NCBI RefSeq assembly: GCF_014852585.1
Contig: NZ_JACVBX010000008.1
Coordinates: 248,001 to 312,000, forward strand
Direction of reading: 5' to 3'
DNA: 64,000 bases
Source of the DNA: Pseudomonas sp. PDM18
GTDB taxonomy: Bacteria > Pseudomonadota > Gammaproteobacteria > Pseudomonadales > Pseudomonadaceae
Both the position numbers and the translations under genes were made by a program. How positions within the stretch are numbered: the stretch's first letter is position 1; each line of letters begins with the position of its first letter. Of the stretch, positions 9,036-18,921 are shown one piece after another. Below the pieces are notes generated by a model, which saw only the letters and a list, made by a program, of their open reading frames with translations, was not told where the DNA came from and did not search any database.

Positions 9036-10704
9036 CCGAGTCCTGCATGCGCAGCGCGCGGTTGGCGCCGAACACCAGGAAGCGCGCCAGCTCGGCCAGC
9101 GGCAGCGGGCGGCTGATCCAGTAGCCCTGCACCTGGTCGCAACCGAACTGGCGCAGCTCGTCCTGCTGGGCGATGGTTTCGACGCCCTCGGCGACCACTT
9201 CCAGGTTCAGGTTGTGCGCCAGGTTGATCATGGCCTTCACCAGTTGCAGGTTTTCCGGGCGCTCGTGCATGTCGCCGACGAAGCTCTTGTCGATCTTCAG
9301 CAGGGTGATGGGCAGGCTGCTCAGGTGCACGAAAGACGAGAAGCCGGTGCCGAAATCGTCCAGCGAGAAACGCACGCCCAGGCGGCCCAGGGCCTGCATG
9401 GTCTGCTGGACCTGGTCGCTGCGGCGCATCACGGCGGTTTCGGTGAGTTCGAATTCCAGCCACTGGGCGTCGACGCCGCGCTCGCGGATCAGGCGCTCCA
9501 GGGTCGGCAGCAACTGGCTGTCCTGGAACTGGCGGAACGACAGGTTCACCGCCATATGCAGCGGCGGCAGGCCGCGCCCGCGCAGCCACTGCATGTCGCG
9601 CAGGGCGCGGGAGATGACCCAGTAGCCCAGCGGCACGATCAGCCCGCTTTCCTCGGCCAGCGGGACGAAGTCGCCCGGCGTCAGCAGGCCGCGCTCGGGA
9701 TGGCGCCAGCGCACCAGCGCTTCGAGGCCGACGATTTGCCCGCTGTGCAGGTCCAGGCGCGGCTGGTAGTGCAGTTCCAGTTCATCGCGGCGCAGCGCCC
9801 GGCGCAGTTCGCTTTCCAGGTCGGCAAGGCTGCGGGCGCCGCGGTTGATGCGTTCGTCGAAGACGTGGAAGGTGCAGCCTTGGCGCGACTTGGCCTGCTG
9901 CATGGCAATGTGCGCGTGCCACAACAAAGGGTCGGCGGCTTCGCCGGCGCGGGCATGGGCCACACCGAGGCTGCAGCCCAACAACAGGCTTTCGCCCTCG
10001 ACCCAGTAAGGTTCGCCCAGGGATTCGACGATCAGCTCGGCAATCTTCTCGACCCGCGCCGGGTCGCGGCGGGTGTCCAGCAGCAGGGCGAACTCGTCGC
10101 TACCCAGGCGGGCAATGTCGTCGCCGTTGTCCAGGTGCGCTTTCAAGCGCGCCACCACTTGCAGGATCAGGCGGTCGCCGGCCTGGTGGCCGAGGGCGTC
10201 GTTGACGTGGCGGAAGTTGTCCAGGTCCAGGTGGCCCAGCGCCAGGCCGCGCCCTTCGCTCTCGCTGAGACGGGCGGCCAGCAGGGTCTGGAAACCCTGG
10301 CGGTTGGCGATGCCGGTCAGCGGGTCCTGTTCGGCCAGGCTCTGCAGGGTGTTCTGCAGCGAGGTGCGTTCACGCACGTAACGCAGGGTGCGGCGCAGGA
10401 CTTCGGCGCTGAGGGATTCGGCCACCAGGTAATCGGCGACGCCGACCGGCTCTTGCGCGGGTTCGCGCTCCAGCAGCAGGACCAGCGGCAGGTGGCATTG
10501 GTGGGCGGACGGCAATTTGCCGGGCGTGGCGAGCACCAGGCCGACCTGGTCTTCGTCGAACAGGCTGCTGGCGGCCTGCCACGACGGGGCCGTGATCAGC
10601 GAATAGCCCTGCCCCAACGCGGCCAGATGCCCGCGCAGTAGCTGGGCCCACTGCGGCGCTTCCGCCAGCAGGAGCAGGCGCGTTGGTTCGACCGACGCTG
10701 CCAA
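9028..10704 (-). CDS. proE: GGDEF/EAL-domain cyclic-di-GMP phosphodiesterase
   Basis: 558 residues: an N-terminal receiver-like domain (~1-125), GGDEF (~130-290) and EAL (~300-550). The EAL domain looks catalytic: GLEALVRW, AVNLS, FELTETAVM, DDFGTGFSS, KIDKSFV and AEGVE are all present. The GGDEF signature reads GSDEF with an FRHVND substrate-site region, so it is probably inactive or regulatory. The likely role is hydrolysis of c-di-GMP, lowering biofilm and matrix output. It matches PA5295 (ProE) by position. The start chosen is TTG at 10704 after GGGGGT; an upstream ATG at 10788 would add 28 residues unlike the family. Confidence 0.88.
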   Translation of the reverse strand: MAASVEPTRLLLLAEAPQWAQLLRGHLAALGQGYSLITAPSWQAASSLFDEDQVGLVLATPGKLPSAHQCHLPLVLLLEREPAQEPVGVADYLVAESLSAEVLRRTLRYVRERTSLQNTLQSLAEQDPLTGIANRQGFQTLLAARLSESEGRGLALGHLDLDNFRHVNDALGHQAGDRLILQVVARLKAHLDNGDDIARLGSDEFALLLDTRRDPARVEKIAELIVESLGEPYWVEGESLLLGCSLGVAHARAGEAADPLLWHAHIAMQQAKSRQGCTFHVFDERINRGARSLADLESELRRALRRDELELHYQPRLDLHSGQIVGLEALVRWRHPERGLLTPGDFVPLAEESGLIVPLGYWVISRALRDMQWLRGRGLPPLHMAVNLSFRQFQDSQLLPTLERLIRERGVDAQWLEFELTETAVMRRSDQVQQTMQALGRLGVRFSLDDFGTGFSSFVHLSSLPITLLKIDKSFVGDMHERPENLQLVKAMINLAHNLNLEVVAEGVETIAQQDELRQFGCDQVQGYWISRPLPLAELARFLVFGANRALRMQDSVS

Positions 10705-10956
10705 GTGACCCCCATGAATCTCAAGAAAGGGGAGAAACTCCAGGCACCATCCCTGCGCCCACTTCTCCCGGTTTTGAAGCGACGCCATCCGGACATCCCA
10801 CGGATGTAAACGAAACTTCAGAGAAACTCTTAAGAGTTTTCTTCAAGTATTGCTGTCACAAGCCTAATACATGTACAGATTTATCCAAAACACATAAGTA
10901 CGATCGTGTCACAGATCGCCGCTATTCCGAGCGGCACCCCGACGCCTGGCACGGCC

Positions 10957-10965
10957 TGCTAGAAT
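10957..10965 (+). promoter_or_regulatory. Extended -10 promoter element of rep
   Basis: TGC followed by TAGAAT (10960-10965) lies 32 bases before the rep ATG, matching an extended -10 site. No good -35 hexamer is visible at the expected distance. The 293-base gap 10705-10997 holds no gene. Confidence 0.4.
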
Positions 10966-10997
10966 ACGCGCCCGCTCCACTACAGACCCCGCCTTTC

Positions 10998-13007
10998 ATG
11001 TCCCGACTCAATCCCCGGCAGCAAGAGGCCGTGAACTACGTCGGCGGCCCGCTCCTGGTGCTGGCCGGCGCCGGCTCCGGCAAGACCAGCGTGATCACCC
11101 GCAAGATCGCCTACCTGGTCCAGCAGTGCGGCATCCGCGCCCAGTACATCGTCGCCGTGACCTTCACCAACAAGGCCGCCCGCGAGATGAAGGAGCGCGT
11201 CAGCACCCTGCTGCGCCCCGGCGAGGGCAAAGGCCTGACCGTCTCCACCTTCCACAACCTGGGCCTGAACATCATCCGCAAGGAACACGCGGCCCTGGGC
11301 TACAAGCCCGGCTTCTCGATCTTCGACGAGAGCGATGTGAAGGCGCTGATGACCGACATCATGCAGAAGGAATATTCCGGCGATGACGGTCTGGACGAGA
11401 TCAAGGGCCTGATCGGCAGCTGGAAGAACGACCTGATCCTTCCGGAAGAGGCGCTGGAAAAAGCGCGCAATCCCAAGGAACAGACCGCTGCGATGGTCTA
11501 CCTGCACTACCAGCGCACGCTCAAGGCGTACAACGCGGTGGACTTCGACGACCTTATCCTGCAGCCGGTGAAGCTGTTCCAGGAGCACCCGGAGATCCTC
11601 GACAAGTGGCGCAACCGCGTGCGCTACATGCTGGTGGACGAATACCAGGACACCAACGCCAGCCAGTACCTGCTGGTGAAAATGCTGGTGCAGCAGCGCG
11701 CGCACTTCACCGTGGTGGGCGACGACGACCAGTCGATCTACGCCTGGCGCGGCGCGCGCCCGGAAAACCTGATGCAGCTCAAGGAAGACTTCCCTTCGCT
11801 GAAGGTGGTGATGCTGGAGCAGAACTACCGCTCCACCAGCCGCATCCTCAAATGCGCCAACATCCTCATCGCCAACAACCCCCACGTGTTCGAGAAGCAG
11901 CTGTGGAGCGAGATGGGCGAAGGCGACCCGATCCGGGTGATCCGTTGCCGCAACGAGGAGTCCGAGGCAGAGCGGGTGGCGATGGAAATCCTCACCATCC
12001 ACCTGAAGACGCAGCGGCCCTACAGCGAATTCGCCATCCTCTACCGGGGCAACTATCAGGCGAAGCTGATCGAGCTGAAACTTCAGCATCACCAGATTCC
12101 CTACCACCTGTCAGGCGGCACCAGCTTCTTCGGACGCCAGGAAGTGAAGGACCTGATGTCCTACTTCCGCCTGCTGGTGAACCCGGACGATGACAACGCC
12201 TTCCTCCGAGTGATCAACGTGCCGCGCCGCGAGATCGGCTCCACCACCCTGGAGAAGCTCGGCAACTACGCCACCGAGCGCGGCTGCTCGATGTTCAACG
12301 CCTCCGGCGAGCTGGGCCTGTCCGAACACCTGGACGCCCGCTATATCGAGCGCCTGCAGCGCTTCAAGCGCTTCATCGACAAGGTCCGCGAGCAGTGCGC
12401 CGGCAGCGATCCGATCGGTGCGCTGCGCAGCATGGTGATGGACATCGACTACGAGAACTGGCTGCGGCAGAACGCCTCCAGCGACAAGATCGCCGACTTC
12501 CGCATGGGCAACGTCTGGTTCCTCATCGAAGCGCTGAAGAACACCCTGGAGCGCGACGAAGAAGGCGACATGACCATCGAGCAGGCCATCGCCAAGCTGG
12601 TGCTGCGCGACATGCTCGAGCGCCAGCAGGAAGAGGAAGAAGGCGCCGACGGCGTGCAGATGATGACCCTGCACGCCTCCAAGGGCCTGGAATTCCCCTA
12701 CGTGTTCATTCTCGGCGTGGAAGAGGAAATCCTCCCGCACCGCTCCAGCATCGAGGCCGACACCATCGAGGAAGAGCGGCGCCTGGCCTACGTGGGCATC
12801 ACCCGGGCGAAGAAGAACCTGGCGATGACCTTTGCCGCCAAGCGCAAGCAGTACGGCGAGATCATCGACTGCTCGCCCAGCCGCTTCCTCGACGAACTGC
12901 CGCCGGAGGACCTGGTCTGGGAAGGCCAGGAAGACGCGCCGCAGGAGGTCAAGGTGGCCAAGGGCAACTCGGCGCTGGCGGATATCCGGGCGATGCTCAA
13001 GCGTTGA
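10998..13007 (+). CDS. rep: ATP-dependent DNA helicase Rep
   Basis: 669 residues, the normal length for Rep, a superfamily 1A 3'-5' helicase that clears protein blocks ahead of the replisome. Visible motifs: Q motif LNPRQQEAV, Walker A AGAGSGKTS, motif II LVDEYQDTN, motif III GDDDQSIYAWRGA, motif IV EQNYRST, motif V MTLHASKGLEFPYVF and motif VI AYVGITRAKKNL. The start ATG at 10998 gives MSRLNPRQQ as in known Rep proteins; the frame is open further upstream but noncoding. No clear Shine-Dalgarno is present. A 322-base gap without a gene follows. Confidence 0.97.
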   Translation: MSRLNPRQQEAVNYVGGPLLVLAGAGSGKTSVITRKIAYLVQQCGIRAQYIVAVTFTNKAAREMKERVSTLLRPGEGKGLTVSTFHNLGLNIIRKEHAALGYKPGFSIFDESDVKALMTDIMQKEYSGDDGLDEIKGLIGSWKNDLILPEEALEKARNPKEQTAAMVYLHYQRTLKAYNAVDFDDLILQPVKLFQEHPEILDKWRNRVRYMLVDEYQDTNASQYLLVKMLVQQRAHFTVVGDDDQSIYAWRGARPENLMQLKEDFPSLKVVMLEQNYRSTSRILKCANILIANNPHVFEKQLWSEMGEGDPIRVIRCRNEESEAERVAMEILTIHLKTQRPYSEFAILYRGNYQAKLIELKLQHHQIPYHLSGGTSFFGRQEVKDLMSYFRLLVNPDDDNAFLRVINVPRREIGSTTLEKLGNYATERGCSMFNASGELGLSEHLDARYIERLQRFKRFIDKVREQCAGSDPIGALRSMVMDIDYENWLRQNASSDKIADFRMGNVWFLIEALKNTLERDEEGDMTIEQAIAKLVLRDMLERQQEEEEGADGVQMMTLHASKGLEFPYVFILGVEEEILPHRSSIEADTIEEERRLAYVGITRAKKNLAMTFAAKRKQYGEIIDCSPSRFLDELPPEDLVWEGQEDAPQEVKVAKGNSALADIRAMLKR

Positions 13008-13057
13008 GCCTGACGGGCGTTACCTGTCGATTTCGTGCCGGGGCTCCCTCTCCCCCG

Positions 13058-13079
13058 CCCTCTCCCTAAAGGGAGAGGG
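13058..13079. repeat. Dispersed inverted repeat CCCTCTCCCT/AGGGAGAGGG, copy 1
   Basis: Perfect 10-bp arms around AA. Together with copy 2 it fills the gap between rep and xpt. Sequences of this type (CCCTCTCCC..GGGAGAGGG) are common dispersed elements of Proteobacteria. Confidence 0.6.
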
Positions 13080-13119
13080 AGTTGTCCGATGTTGCCGGTC
13101 AGCTCGGTGTTTTGCTTGA

Positions 13120-13905
<786 letters not shown>

Positions 13906-13921
13906 TCCAGCGCGTTCCACG

Positions 13922-13954
13922 AAAAAGGCGGGCACCGACAGGGCCCGCCTTTTT
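13922..13954 (+). terminator. Rho-independent terminator of xpt
   Basis: AAAAAGGCGGGC (13922-13933) pairs with GCCCGCCTTTTT (13943-13954), giving a GC stem followed by a T-run. Confidence 0.85.
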
Positions 13955-13984
13955 CATGCCTGCACGAGGGATCCGGCATGTCCT

Positions 13985-14060
13985 GTAGGAGCGAGCTTGC
14001 TCGCGAAGCTCTTCTGGCCATAGAACGTGCCATGCGGTTCGCGAGCAAGCTCGCTCCTAC
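13985..14060. repeat. REP pair (BIME-like), locus 1
   Basis: A 23-base unit at 13985-14007 and its exact inverse at 14038-14060 are separated by 30 bases. Each unit contains the stem GCGAGC-TT-GCTCGC after GTAGGA, typical of Pseudomonas REP sequences. Identical units recur at 60870-60944. The right unit overlaps the stop codon of the CoA-transferase gene (14057-14059). Confidence 0.85.
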
Positions 14061-15958
14061 CCCCCCTGCTCAGCGCTGGCCTTGAGGCCGGCCAGGACGA
14101 GGCGCTGATAGAGCTCCTCGCGCAACCCCTCCGGCTTCGCCAGCCCCATGCGCTCCAGGTGCGCGGGGAAAGCCTCCGGCTCCGGCGCATCCAGGGTCGC
14201 CTTGCCCAGTTCGAGAATCTCGCTCAGGCGCAGCTTGCTCTTCAGCCAGCCCAGCGCCCGCAGCAGGTCGCGCTCGTGATCGGTGAAATCGCAGCCCAGC
14301 GGGAATTCCGGCAGCAACTTGCGCAGCCCCCGGGTCGCCTCGCGCAGGCGCTCCGGGGTGTTGTGGCGGTAACGCGCGTCCAGCTCGAAATCCTTCGGCA
14401 GCTTGCCGGCCTCCTGGGCCTGGGCGATCAGCTCGTCCTGGAAGCGCGAATCGGCGATGGCCAGCAGCGCGGCGATGACCTCGGCGTCATTCCTGCCGCG
14501 CAGGTCGGCCACGCCGTACTCGGTCACCACCATGTCACGCAGATGCCGGGGGATGGTGGTGTGGCCGTAGTTCCAGACGATGTTGGAACTCAGCTCGCCC
14601 TCGGATTCGCGCCAGCTGCGCAGCATCAGGATCGAGCGCGCGCCCTCCAGTTCATGGGCCTGGGCGACGAAGTTGTACTGCCCGCCAACGCCGCTGAGCA
14701 CCCGGCCGTCTTCCAGCTGGTCGGCCACGCCGGCGCCCAGCAGGGTGACGGTGAAGGCGCTGTTGATGAAGCGTGCATCGCGGCGCTGCGAGCGCTTGAG
14801 CTCCTCGTCGCGGTAGAGGTTGTTGACGAAGCCGATGCCGGTCATGCCGATTCCGGCCAGCTCCTCGCGGGGCATTTCGCGCAGGCGCTGGTAGAAAGCC
14901 TGCGGGCCGAGGAAGAAGCCGCCATGCAGCCAGACGCCCGGTTCGGTGGGCGAAGCGCCCGGCCGCGCCGCAACCCGCCTGCTCAGAACACCCGCCTCGG
15001 CCAACGCCAGCAGGCCGGGGACGAACATCTCGCTACAGCCATACAGCCCTTGTTCGAAGGGCGTGAGACCGCCGTCGCGCTCGATCAGCCCGGCGTGGCG
15101 GGCAGTGGAATCGAGGCTGTCGAGCAGCGCACGGTACCCGTCGTTGTCGCGCTGGCGGGTGAGCAGCGCCGAGGTGAGGGCGTCGCCCATGGAGCCGATG
15201 CCGATCTGCAAAGTGCCGCCGTCGCGTACCAGGGCGCTGGCGTGCAGACCGATGCAATGGTCCTGCAGGCCCACCGGCAGGTTGGGCGTGGAGAACAGCG
15301 TGCTGCTGTCGCCCGGCGCATCCACCAGCAGGTCGAAGAAGTCTTCGTCCACCTCGGCGTCGCCAGGCATGTAAGGCAGTTGGTCGTGGACGACGCCGAT
15401 GGTGACGATGGTTTCCCCCGCCGCGCGGCGGCGCTGCAGCATCGGCAGCAGGTCGAGGGTGATGTCCGGGTTGCAGGCCAGGCTGAGCTTGCCCGGCCGC
15501 GCCGGGTCTCGGGCCACCAACTGAGCAACGGCGTTGACGCCCTTGGCGTTGATGTCGCGCGCCACGTGGCTGTAGTTGCAGCTGATGTAATTCTGCTGCG
15601 CAGGGGCGCTGTCCAGCAGGCTGCCAGGCTGCAGGTAGAACTCCTCGACGCGGATGTTCTCGGGCAGGCTGCCGCTGCGCAGGTCGTGCAGGTAGTCCAG
15701 TTCGGGATAGTCCCCGTAGATGCGCTCGACGAAGGGTTCGAGGAAGCGCCGCTGCAGCTCGCCGCCGGCCTGCGGGCGACCCAGCGACAGTGCGGTGTAG
15801 AGCGTCAGCTGGCGGCGCGGGTTCTCGCGGATGTGCCGGTACAGCGCGTTGGCCAGTTGATTGGGCTTGCCCAGCCCAAGCGGCAGGCCTAGGCGGATAT
15901 GCCCGTCCAGGCGTTGCAGCAGTTCTTCGACGGCAGTTTCGATCGAGCAGGATTGCAC
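14057..15958 (-). CDS. Acetyl-CoA hydrolase / CoA-transferase family protein
   Basis: 633 residues with the N-terminal AcetylCoA_hydro and C-terminal AcetylCoA_hyd_C regions. Visible motifs: RLGLPLGLGKPNQLANAL near the start, GTLQIGIGSMGDALTSALL, and the conserved TEYGVADLRG near the C-terminal domain. Family members move CoA between acetate, succinate or other acids, or hydrolyse acetyl-CoA through a glutamyl-CoA intermediate. The substrate is not evident. The protein is longer than the ~500-residue classical enzymes. The start is GTG at 15958, because AGGAGGGA lies eight bases upstream; earlier in-frame codons run through noncoding sequence. The stop TAG lies inside a REP unit. Confidence 0.85.
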   Translation of the reverse strand: MQSCSIETAVEELLQRLDGHIRLGLPLGLGKPNQLANALYRHIRENPRRQLTLYTALSLGRPQAGGELQRRFLEPFVERIYGDYPELDYLHDLRSGSLPENIRVEEFYLQPGSLLDSAPAQQNYISCNYSHVARDINAKGVNAVAQLVARDPARPGKLSLACNPDITLDLLPMLQRRRAAGETIVTIGVVHDQLPYMPGDAEVDEDFFDLLVDAPGDSSTLFSTPNLPVGLQDHCIGLHASALVRDGGTLQIGIGSMGDALTSALLTRQRDNDGYRALLDSLDSTARHAGLIERDGGLTPFEQGLYGCSEMFVPGLLALAEAGVLSRRVAARPGASPTEPGVWLHGGFFLGPQAFYQRLREMPREELAGIGMTGIGFVNNLYRDEELKRSQRRDARFINSAFTVTLLGAGVADQLEDGRVLSGVGGQYNFVAQAHELEGARSILMLRSWRESEGELSSNIVWNYGHTTIPRHLRDMVVTEYGVADLRGRNDAEVIAALLAIADSRFQDELIAQAQEAGKLPKDFELDARYRHNTPERLREATRGLRKLLPEFPLGCDFTDHERDLLRALGWLKSKLRLSEILELGKATLDAPEPEAFPAHLERMGLAKPEGLREELYQRLVLAGLKASAEQGG

Positions 15959-16056
15959 CGGGCGTCCCTCCTGGTTCGTTTCAACGACAGGAGTTTGGAC
16001 CGGCTTTACGCAAAAGTTGCTCCCGCGACGCACCAGGTGACAAATCGCGGGCATGA

Positions 16057-16080
16057 AAAAGCCGCCCTTAGGCGGCTTTT
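16057..16080 (-). terminator. Rho-independent terminator of the cytochrome c5 gene
   Basis: AAAAGCCGCC (16057-16066), loop CTTA, GGCGGCTTTT (16071-16080). Read on the minus strand it ends in a U-run just after the cytochrome gene. Confidence 0.85.
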
Positions 16081-16095
16081 CGCACAGGTCGGCTG

Positions 16096-16524
16096 TTACA
16101 GGCCGGACATGTGGTGAATCGCAGCTTTCAGCTCGTCGTCGGAGCAATCAGCGCAAGTGCCCTTGGGCGGCATGGCGTTGATACCCGAGATGGCCTTGGC
16201 CAGCAGACCGTCAAGGCCGCCCTGCTCTTTCGCACGCTTGCCCCAGTCAGCCTTGTCGCCGACTTTCGGCGCGCCCAGCAGGCCGCTGCCGTGGCAGTTG
16301 GTGCAGACCTTGCCGACAATCTCTTCGCCCGAACGCGGGGCACCGCCACCACCGGCAGCTGCTACGGCGCCAACGCCTTCGCATTCCTTGCCCTGGACGC
16401 AGACTTTGCCGACAGGTTCGAGACGCTTGGCAATGGCGTCATCGTTGGTCGCGGCCTGAACGCTCACTGCCCACAGGGCCAGTACGGCAGCTTGGGCTGC
16501 CAGGATTTTTCTAATCAGGTTCAC
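16096..16524 (-). CDS. cycB: Cytochrome c5, periplasmic/membrane-attached c-type cytochrome
   Basis: 142 residues with an N-terminal signal or anchor (LIRKILAAQAAVLALWAVSVQA), the heme-binding VCTNCHGSG motif, the axial methionine in AMPPKG, and a C-terminal cysteine pair (CADCSDD) that forms the disulfide typical of c5. It carries electrons in the periplasm. A glycine/alanine-rich linker (GAVAAAGGGGAP) separates the membrane end from the heme domain. The start GTG at 16524 is preferred; an ATG at 16611 would give a long charged leader. It sits between the CoA-transferase and pauR as a single gene with its own terminator. Confidence 0.9.
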   Translation of the reverse strand: MNLIRKILAAQAAVLALWAVSVQAATNDDAIAKRLEPVGKVCVQGKECEGVGAVAAAGGGGAPRSGEEIVGKVCTNCHGSGLLGAPKVGDKADWGKRAKEQGGLDGLLAKAISGINAMPPKGTCADCSDDELKAAIHHMSGL

Positions 16525-16696
16525 CCTTTCACCCTCATCGTGGCTTATCACGCCCGGTCGCGGTGCAGTCACAGTCTCGGGCCGCGCGAGCGGGCGCAAG
16601 TATAACGGCAAAGCCGGGAAGCTCGAAACAATTGCGCCACCTAGCCGGCGTTTGCGGCATTAGGTCGCAGCTGGTCTGGCCGGTCCTACCGGCTGT

Positions 16697-17245
16697 TCAA
16701 AAATTTGCCGGTGTGGTCGCGCTGATCAGCCGCGCCGGGGCTTCGAACGGGTTGCGGAAGCGGTGCGGCTTGGTGCTGTCGAAATAGTAGCTGTCGCCGC
16801 ATTCGAGGACGAAGGTCTCGTCGCCGACGGTCAGTTCCAGGCGGCCTTCGACCAGTACGCCGGTCTCTTCGCCTTCATGGGCGTACATGTCGTCACCGGT
16901 GTCGGAGCCCGGCGGGTAGGTCTCGTCGAGCAGGGTGATGGCGCGGCTGGGGTAGTCCTTGCCGATCAGCTTCATGATGATCGAGCCGCTGGACAGGTCG
17001 CTGAGTTCGTCTGCCTTGTAGACCACCGGAGTGTTGCTGCTCTGTTCCAGGTCCAGGGAGAAGAACTCCACGAGGGACATCGGAATACCACCCAGCACTT
17101 TCTTCAGCGAGCTGATGGAGGGGCTGACGCTGTTTTTCTCGATCATCGAGATTGTGCTGTTGGTCACACCCGCCCGTTTGGCGAGTTCGCGCTGGGACAA
17201 ACCTTTGACTTTACGGATGGCTTGCAGACGAGCACCGACGTCCAA
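16697..17245 (-). CDS. pauR: XRE-cupin repressor of polyamine catabolism
   Basis: 182 residues: an N-terminal Xre/Cro helix-turn-helix (LSQRELAKRAGVTNSTISMIEKN) and a C-terminal cupin (DMYAHEGEETGVLVEGRLELTVGDE, DSYYFDSTKPHRFRNP). It is the PuuR/PauR class, and by position PA5301, which represses putrescine/cadaverine glutamylation pathway genes. The TTG start at 17245 is supported by GGAGG nine bases upstream and gives the family's usual length; an ATG at 17389 is improbable. Likely targets in this window are the pauB-like gene at 24498 and kauB at 28764 (inference). Confidence 0.9.
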   Translation of the reverse strand: MDVGARLQAIRKVKGLSQRELAKRAGVTNSTISMIEKNSVSPSISSLKKVLGGIPMSLVEFFSLDLEQSSNTPVVYKADELSDLSSGSIIMKLIGKDYPSRAITLLDETYPPGSDTGDDMYAHEGEETGVLVEGRLELTVGDETFVLECGDSYYFDSTKPHRFRNPFEAPARLISATTPANF

Positions 17246-17292
17246 GGGTGGGGTCCTCCTTATTCTTGTGATCAGGCAGGCTCTGAAAGGCA

Positions 17293-17323
17293 GAACCCGC
17301 AACGGCTTGAGCCGAGCGGGTTC
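17293..17323 (-). terminator. Extended hairpin downstream of dadX
   Basis: GAACCCGC (17293-17300) with GCGGGTTC (17316-17323), enclosing CGGCT/AGCCG. Strong stem but no T-run, so termination is only possible. Confidence 0.4.
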
Positions 17324-17408
17324 CAAGTGCCACGTATCATGGCAACACCGTTCAGTATTTACAACAGATCGCCCGTCGATCCTGCGCAAACTTTACGGGC
17401 GGTATCCG

Positions 17409-18488
17409 TCACTCGCCCGAGTAGACCCGCGGGACCCGCTTGAGGTTGCAGAACAGCTGATAGGGGATGCTGCCGCACAGGGCGGCGAGCTGGCTGGCGG
17501 GGACGTGGGGGCCCCAGAGCTCGACGCGGCTGCCCAGCCCGGCCTGCGGCAGGTCGGTCAGGTCCACGGTGAGCATGTCCATGGAAACGCGGCCGATGAT
17601 GCGGCTTGGCTTGCCGTCGATGAATACCGGCGTGCCGTCCGGCGCGTGGCGCGGATAGCCGTCAGCATAACCCATGGCAACCACGCCGACGCGCACCGGG
17701 CGGTCGGTGACGAAGCGTGCGCCGTAGCCCACCGGCTCGCCGGCCGGCAATTCGCGAATGCTGATGACCTGCGATTCCAGGGTCATCACCGGGCGCAGCT
17801 GGTCGGCCAGCGGGTGCGCCTGTTCGAAGGGGGTGGCGCCGTAGAGCATGATGCCGGGACGCACCCAGTCGCTGGGCGCTTCGGACCAGCCGAGGATGCC
17901 AGGGGAATTGCGCAGACTGATCTCATGGCCCTGGCCCGCGGCTTCGCGCACGGCCTGGAAGGCGGCGACCTGCTCCGCGGTGCGCGGGCAATGCAGCTCG
18001 TCGGCACGGGAGAAGTGGCTCATCAGCACGACCTTGGCCACGTGGGGCAGCGCCTTCAGGCGCGCCAGCGCGGCGGCGTAGTCCTGCGGGAAGAAACCGA
18101 CGCGGTGCATGCCCGAGTCCATCTTCAGCCAGACCGTCAGCGGCTTGGGCGGGCGTGCGCGCTCGATGGCTTCCAGCTGCCAGGCCGAGTGCACCACGCA
18201 CCAGAAGTCATGGGCGTCGATCAGTTCCAGTTCGCTGGTTTCGAAGAAGCCCTCGAGCAGCAGGATCGGTGCGCGGATGCCGGCCTCGCGCAGCTCCAGC
18301 GCTTCCTCGATGCAGGCCACGGCGAAGCCGTCGGCCTCGGCTTCCAGTGCTCGGGCACAGACCACCGCACCATGGCCGTAGGCGTCGGCCTTGACCACCG
18401 CCAACGCTCGGGCGCCGGTGACTTCACGGGCCAGGCGATAGTTGTGGCGCAGGGCGGCGAGGTCGATCAGGGCACGGGCGGGACGCAT
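17409..18488 (-). CDS. dadX: Alanine racemase, catabolic
   Basis: 359 residues. It interconverts L- and D-alanine with PLP. K33 in [10 protein letters not shown] is the Schiff-base lysine and the VGYGARF tyrosine is the partner base. RPGIMLYG and SMDMLTVDL are family signatures. It follows dadA and ridA on the same strand, the Pseudomonas dad operon arrangement. The 79-base gap to ridA contains no terminator. A purine-rich AGAGAG precedes the ATG. Confidence 0.96.
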   Translation of the reverse strand: MRPARALIDLAALRHNYRLAREVTGARALAVVKADAYGHGAVVCARALEAEADGFAVACIEEALELREAGIRAPILLLEGFFETSELELIDAHDFWCVVHSAWQLEAIERARPPKPLTVWLKMDSGMHRVGFFPQDYAAALARLKALPHVAKVVLMSHFSRADELHCPRTAEQVAAFQAVREAAGQGHEISLRNSPGILGWSEAPSDWVRPGIMLYGATPFEQAHPLADQLRPVMTLESQVISIRELPAGEPVGYGARFVTDRPVRVGVVAMGYADGYPRHAPDGTPVFIDGKPSRIIGRVSMDMLTVDLTDLPQAGLGSRVELWGPHVPASQLAALCGSIPYQLFCNLKRVPRVYSGE

Positions 18489-18567
18489 GGCGAGGCTCTC
18501 TTATGGTGGTGGAACAGAAACGACGGACGAAAAAAACCCGGCGCTCCGGCCGGGCCACGCAAAACGA

Positions 18568-18921
18568 TCAGGGCAGTGCGGCGACGATGGAGACCTCGAC
18601 GAGGATCTCCGGGTAGCACAGCGCCGCCTGGACGGTGGCGCGCGCCGGGGCGCAGCCCTGCGGGACCCACTGGTCCCAGACGCCGTTCATGCCGGCGAAG
18701 TCGGCGGCGACGTCTTTAAGGTAAATGGTTGCCGAGAGAATCCGCGACTTGTCAGTACCGGCTTCTTCGAGCAGGCGCTCGACGCTGGCAAGGACTTCGC
18801 GGGTCTGTTGCTCGACGCCGGCGGAGAGGTCGTCTGCCACCTGGCCGGCGAGGTAGACCGTGCCGTTGTGGACGACGACCTGGCTCATCCGCTGGTTAGT
18901 GTGCAGGCGCAGGATGGCCAT
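18568..18921 (-). CDS. RidA-family enamine/imine deaminase of the dad operon
   Basis: 117 residues of the YjgF/YER057c/UK114 fold ([65 protein letters not shown], including the conserved arginine). RidA proteins hydrolyse reactive imines. Here it probably clears 2-iminopropionate made by DadA. Two ATGs stand in tandem; the second (18921) is six bases from GGAGG and is preferred. The start overlaps the dadA end by 26 bases, implying translational coupling. Confidence 0.9.
   Translation of the reverse strand: MAILRLHTNQRMSQVVVHNGTVYLAGQVADDLSAGVEQQTREVLASVERLLEEAGTDKSRILSATIYLKDVAADFAGMNGVWDQWVPQGCAPARATVQAALCYPEILVEVSIVAALP

Noticed and set aside
10944..10965. Possible sigma-54 promoter (TGGCACGGCCTGCT) before rep
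   Set aside because: The GG-to-GC distance is two bases shorter than the -24/-12 rule requires; the TAGAAT -10 explains the region better.
14027..15892. Long open frame (621 codons) opposite the CoA-transferase gene
   Set aside because: It is a high-GC shadow of the minus-strand gene, which has a full family match and a Shine-Dalgarno; the shadow has low-complexity Ala/Gln/Arg sequence with no domain.
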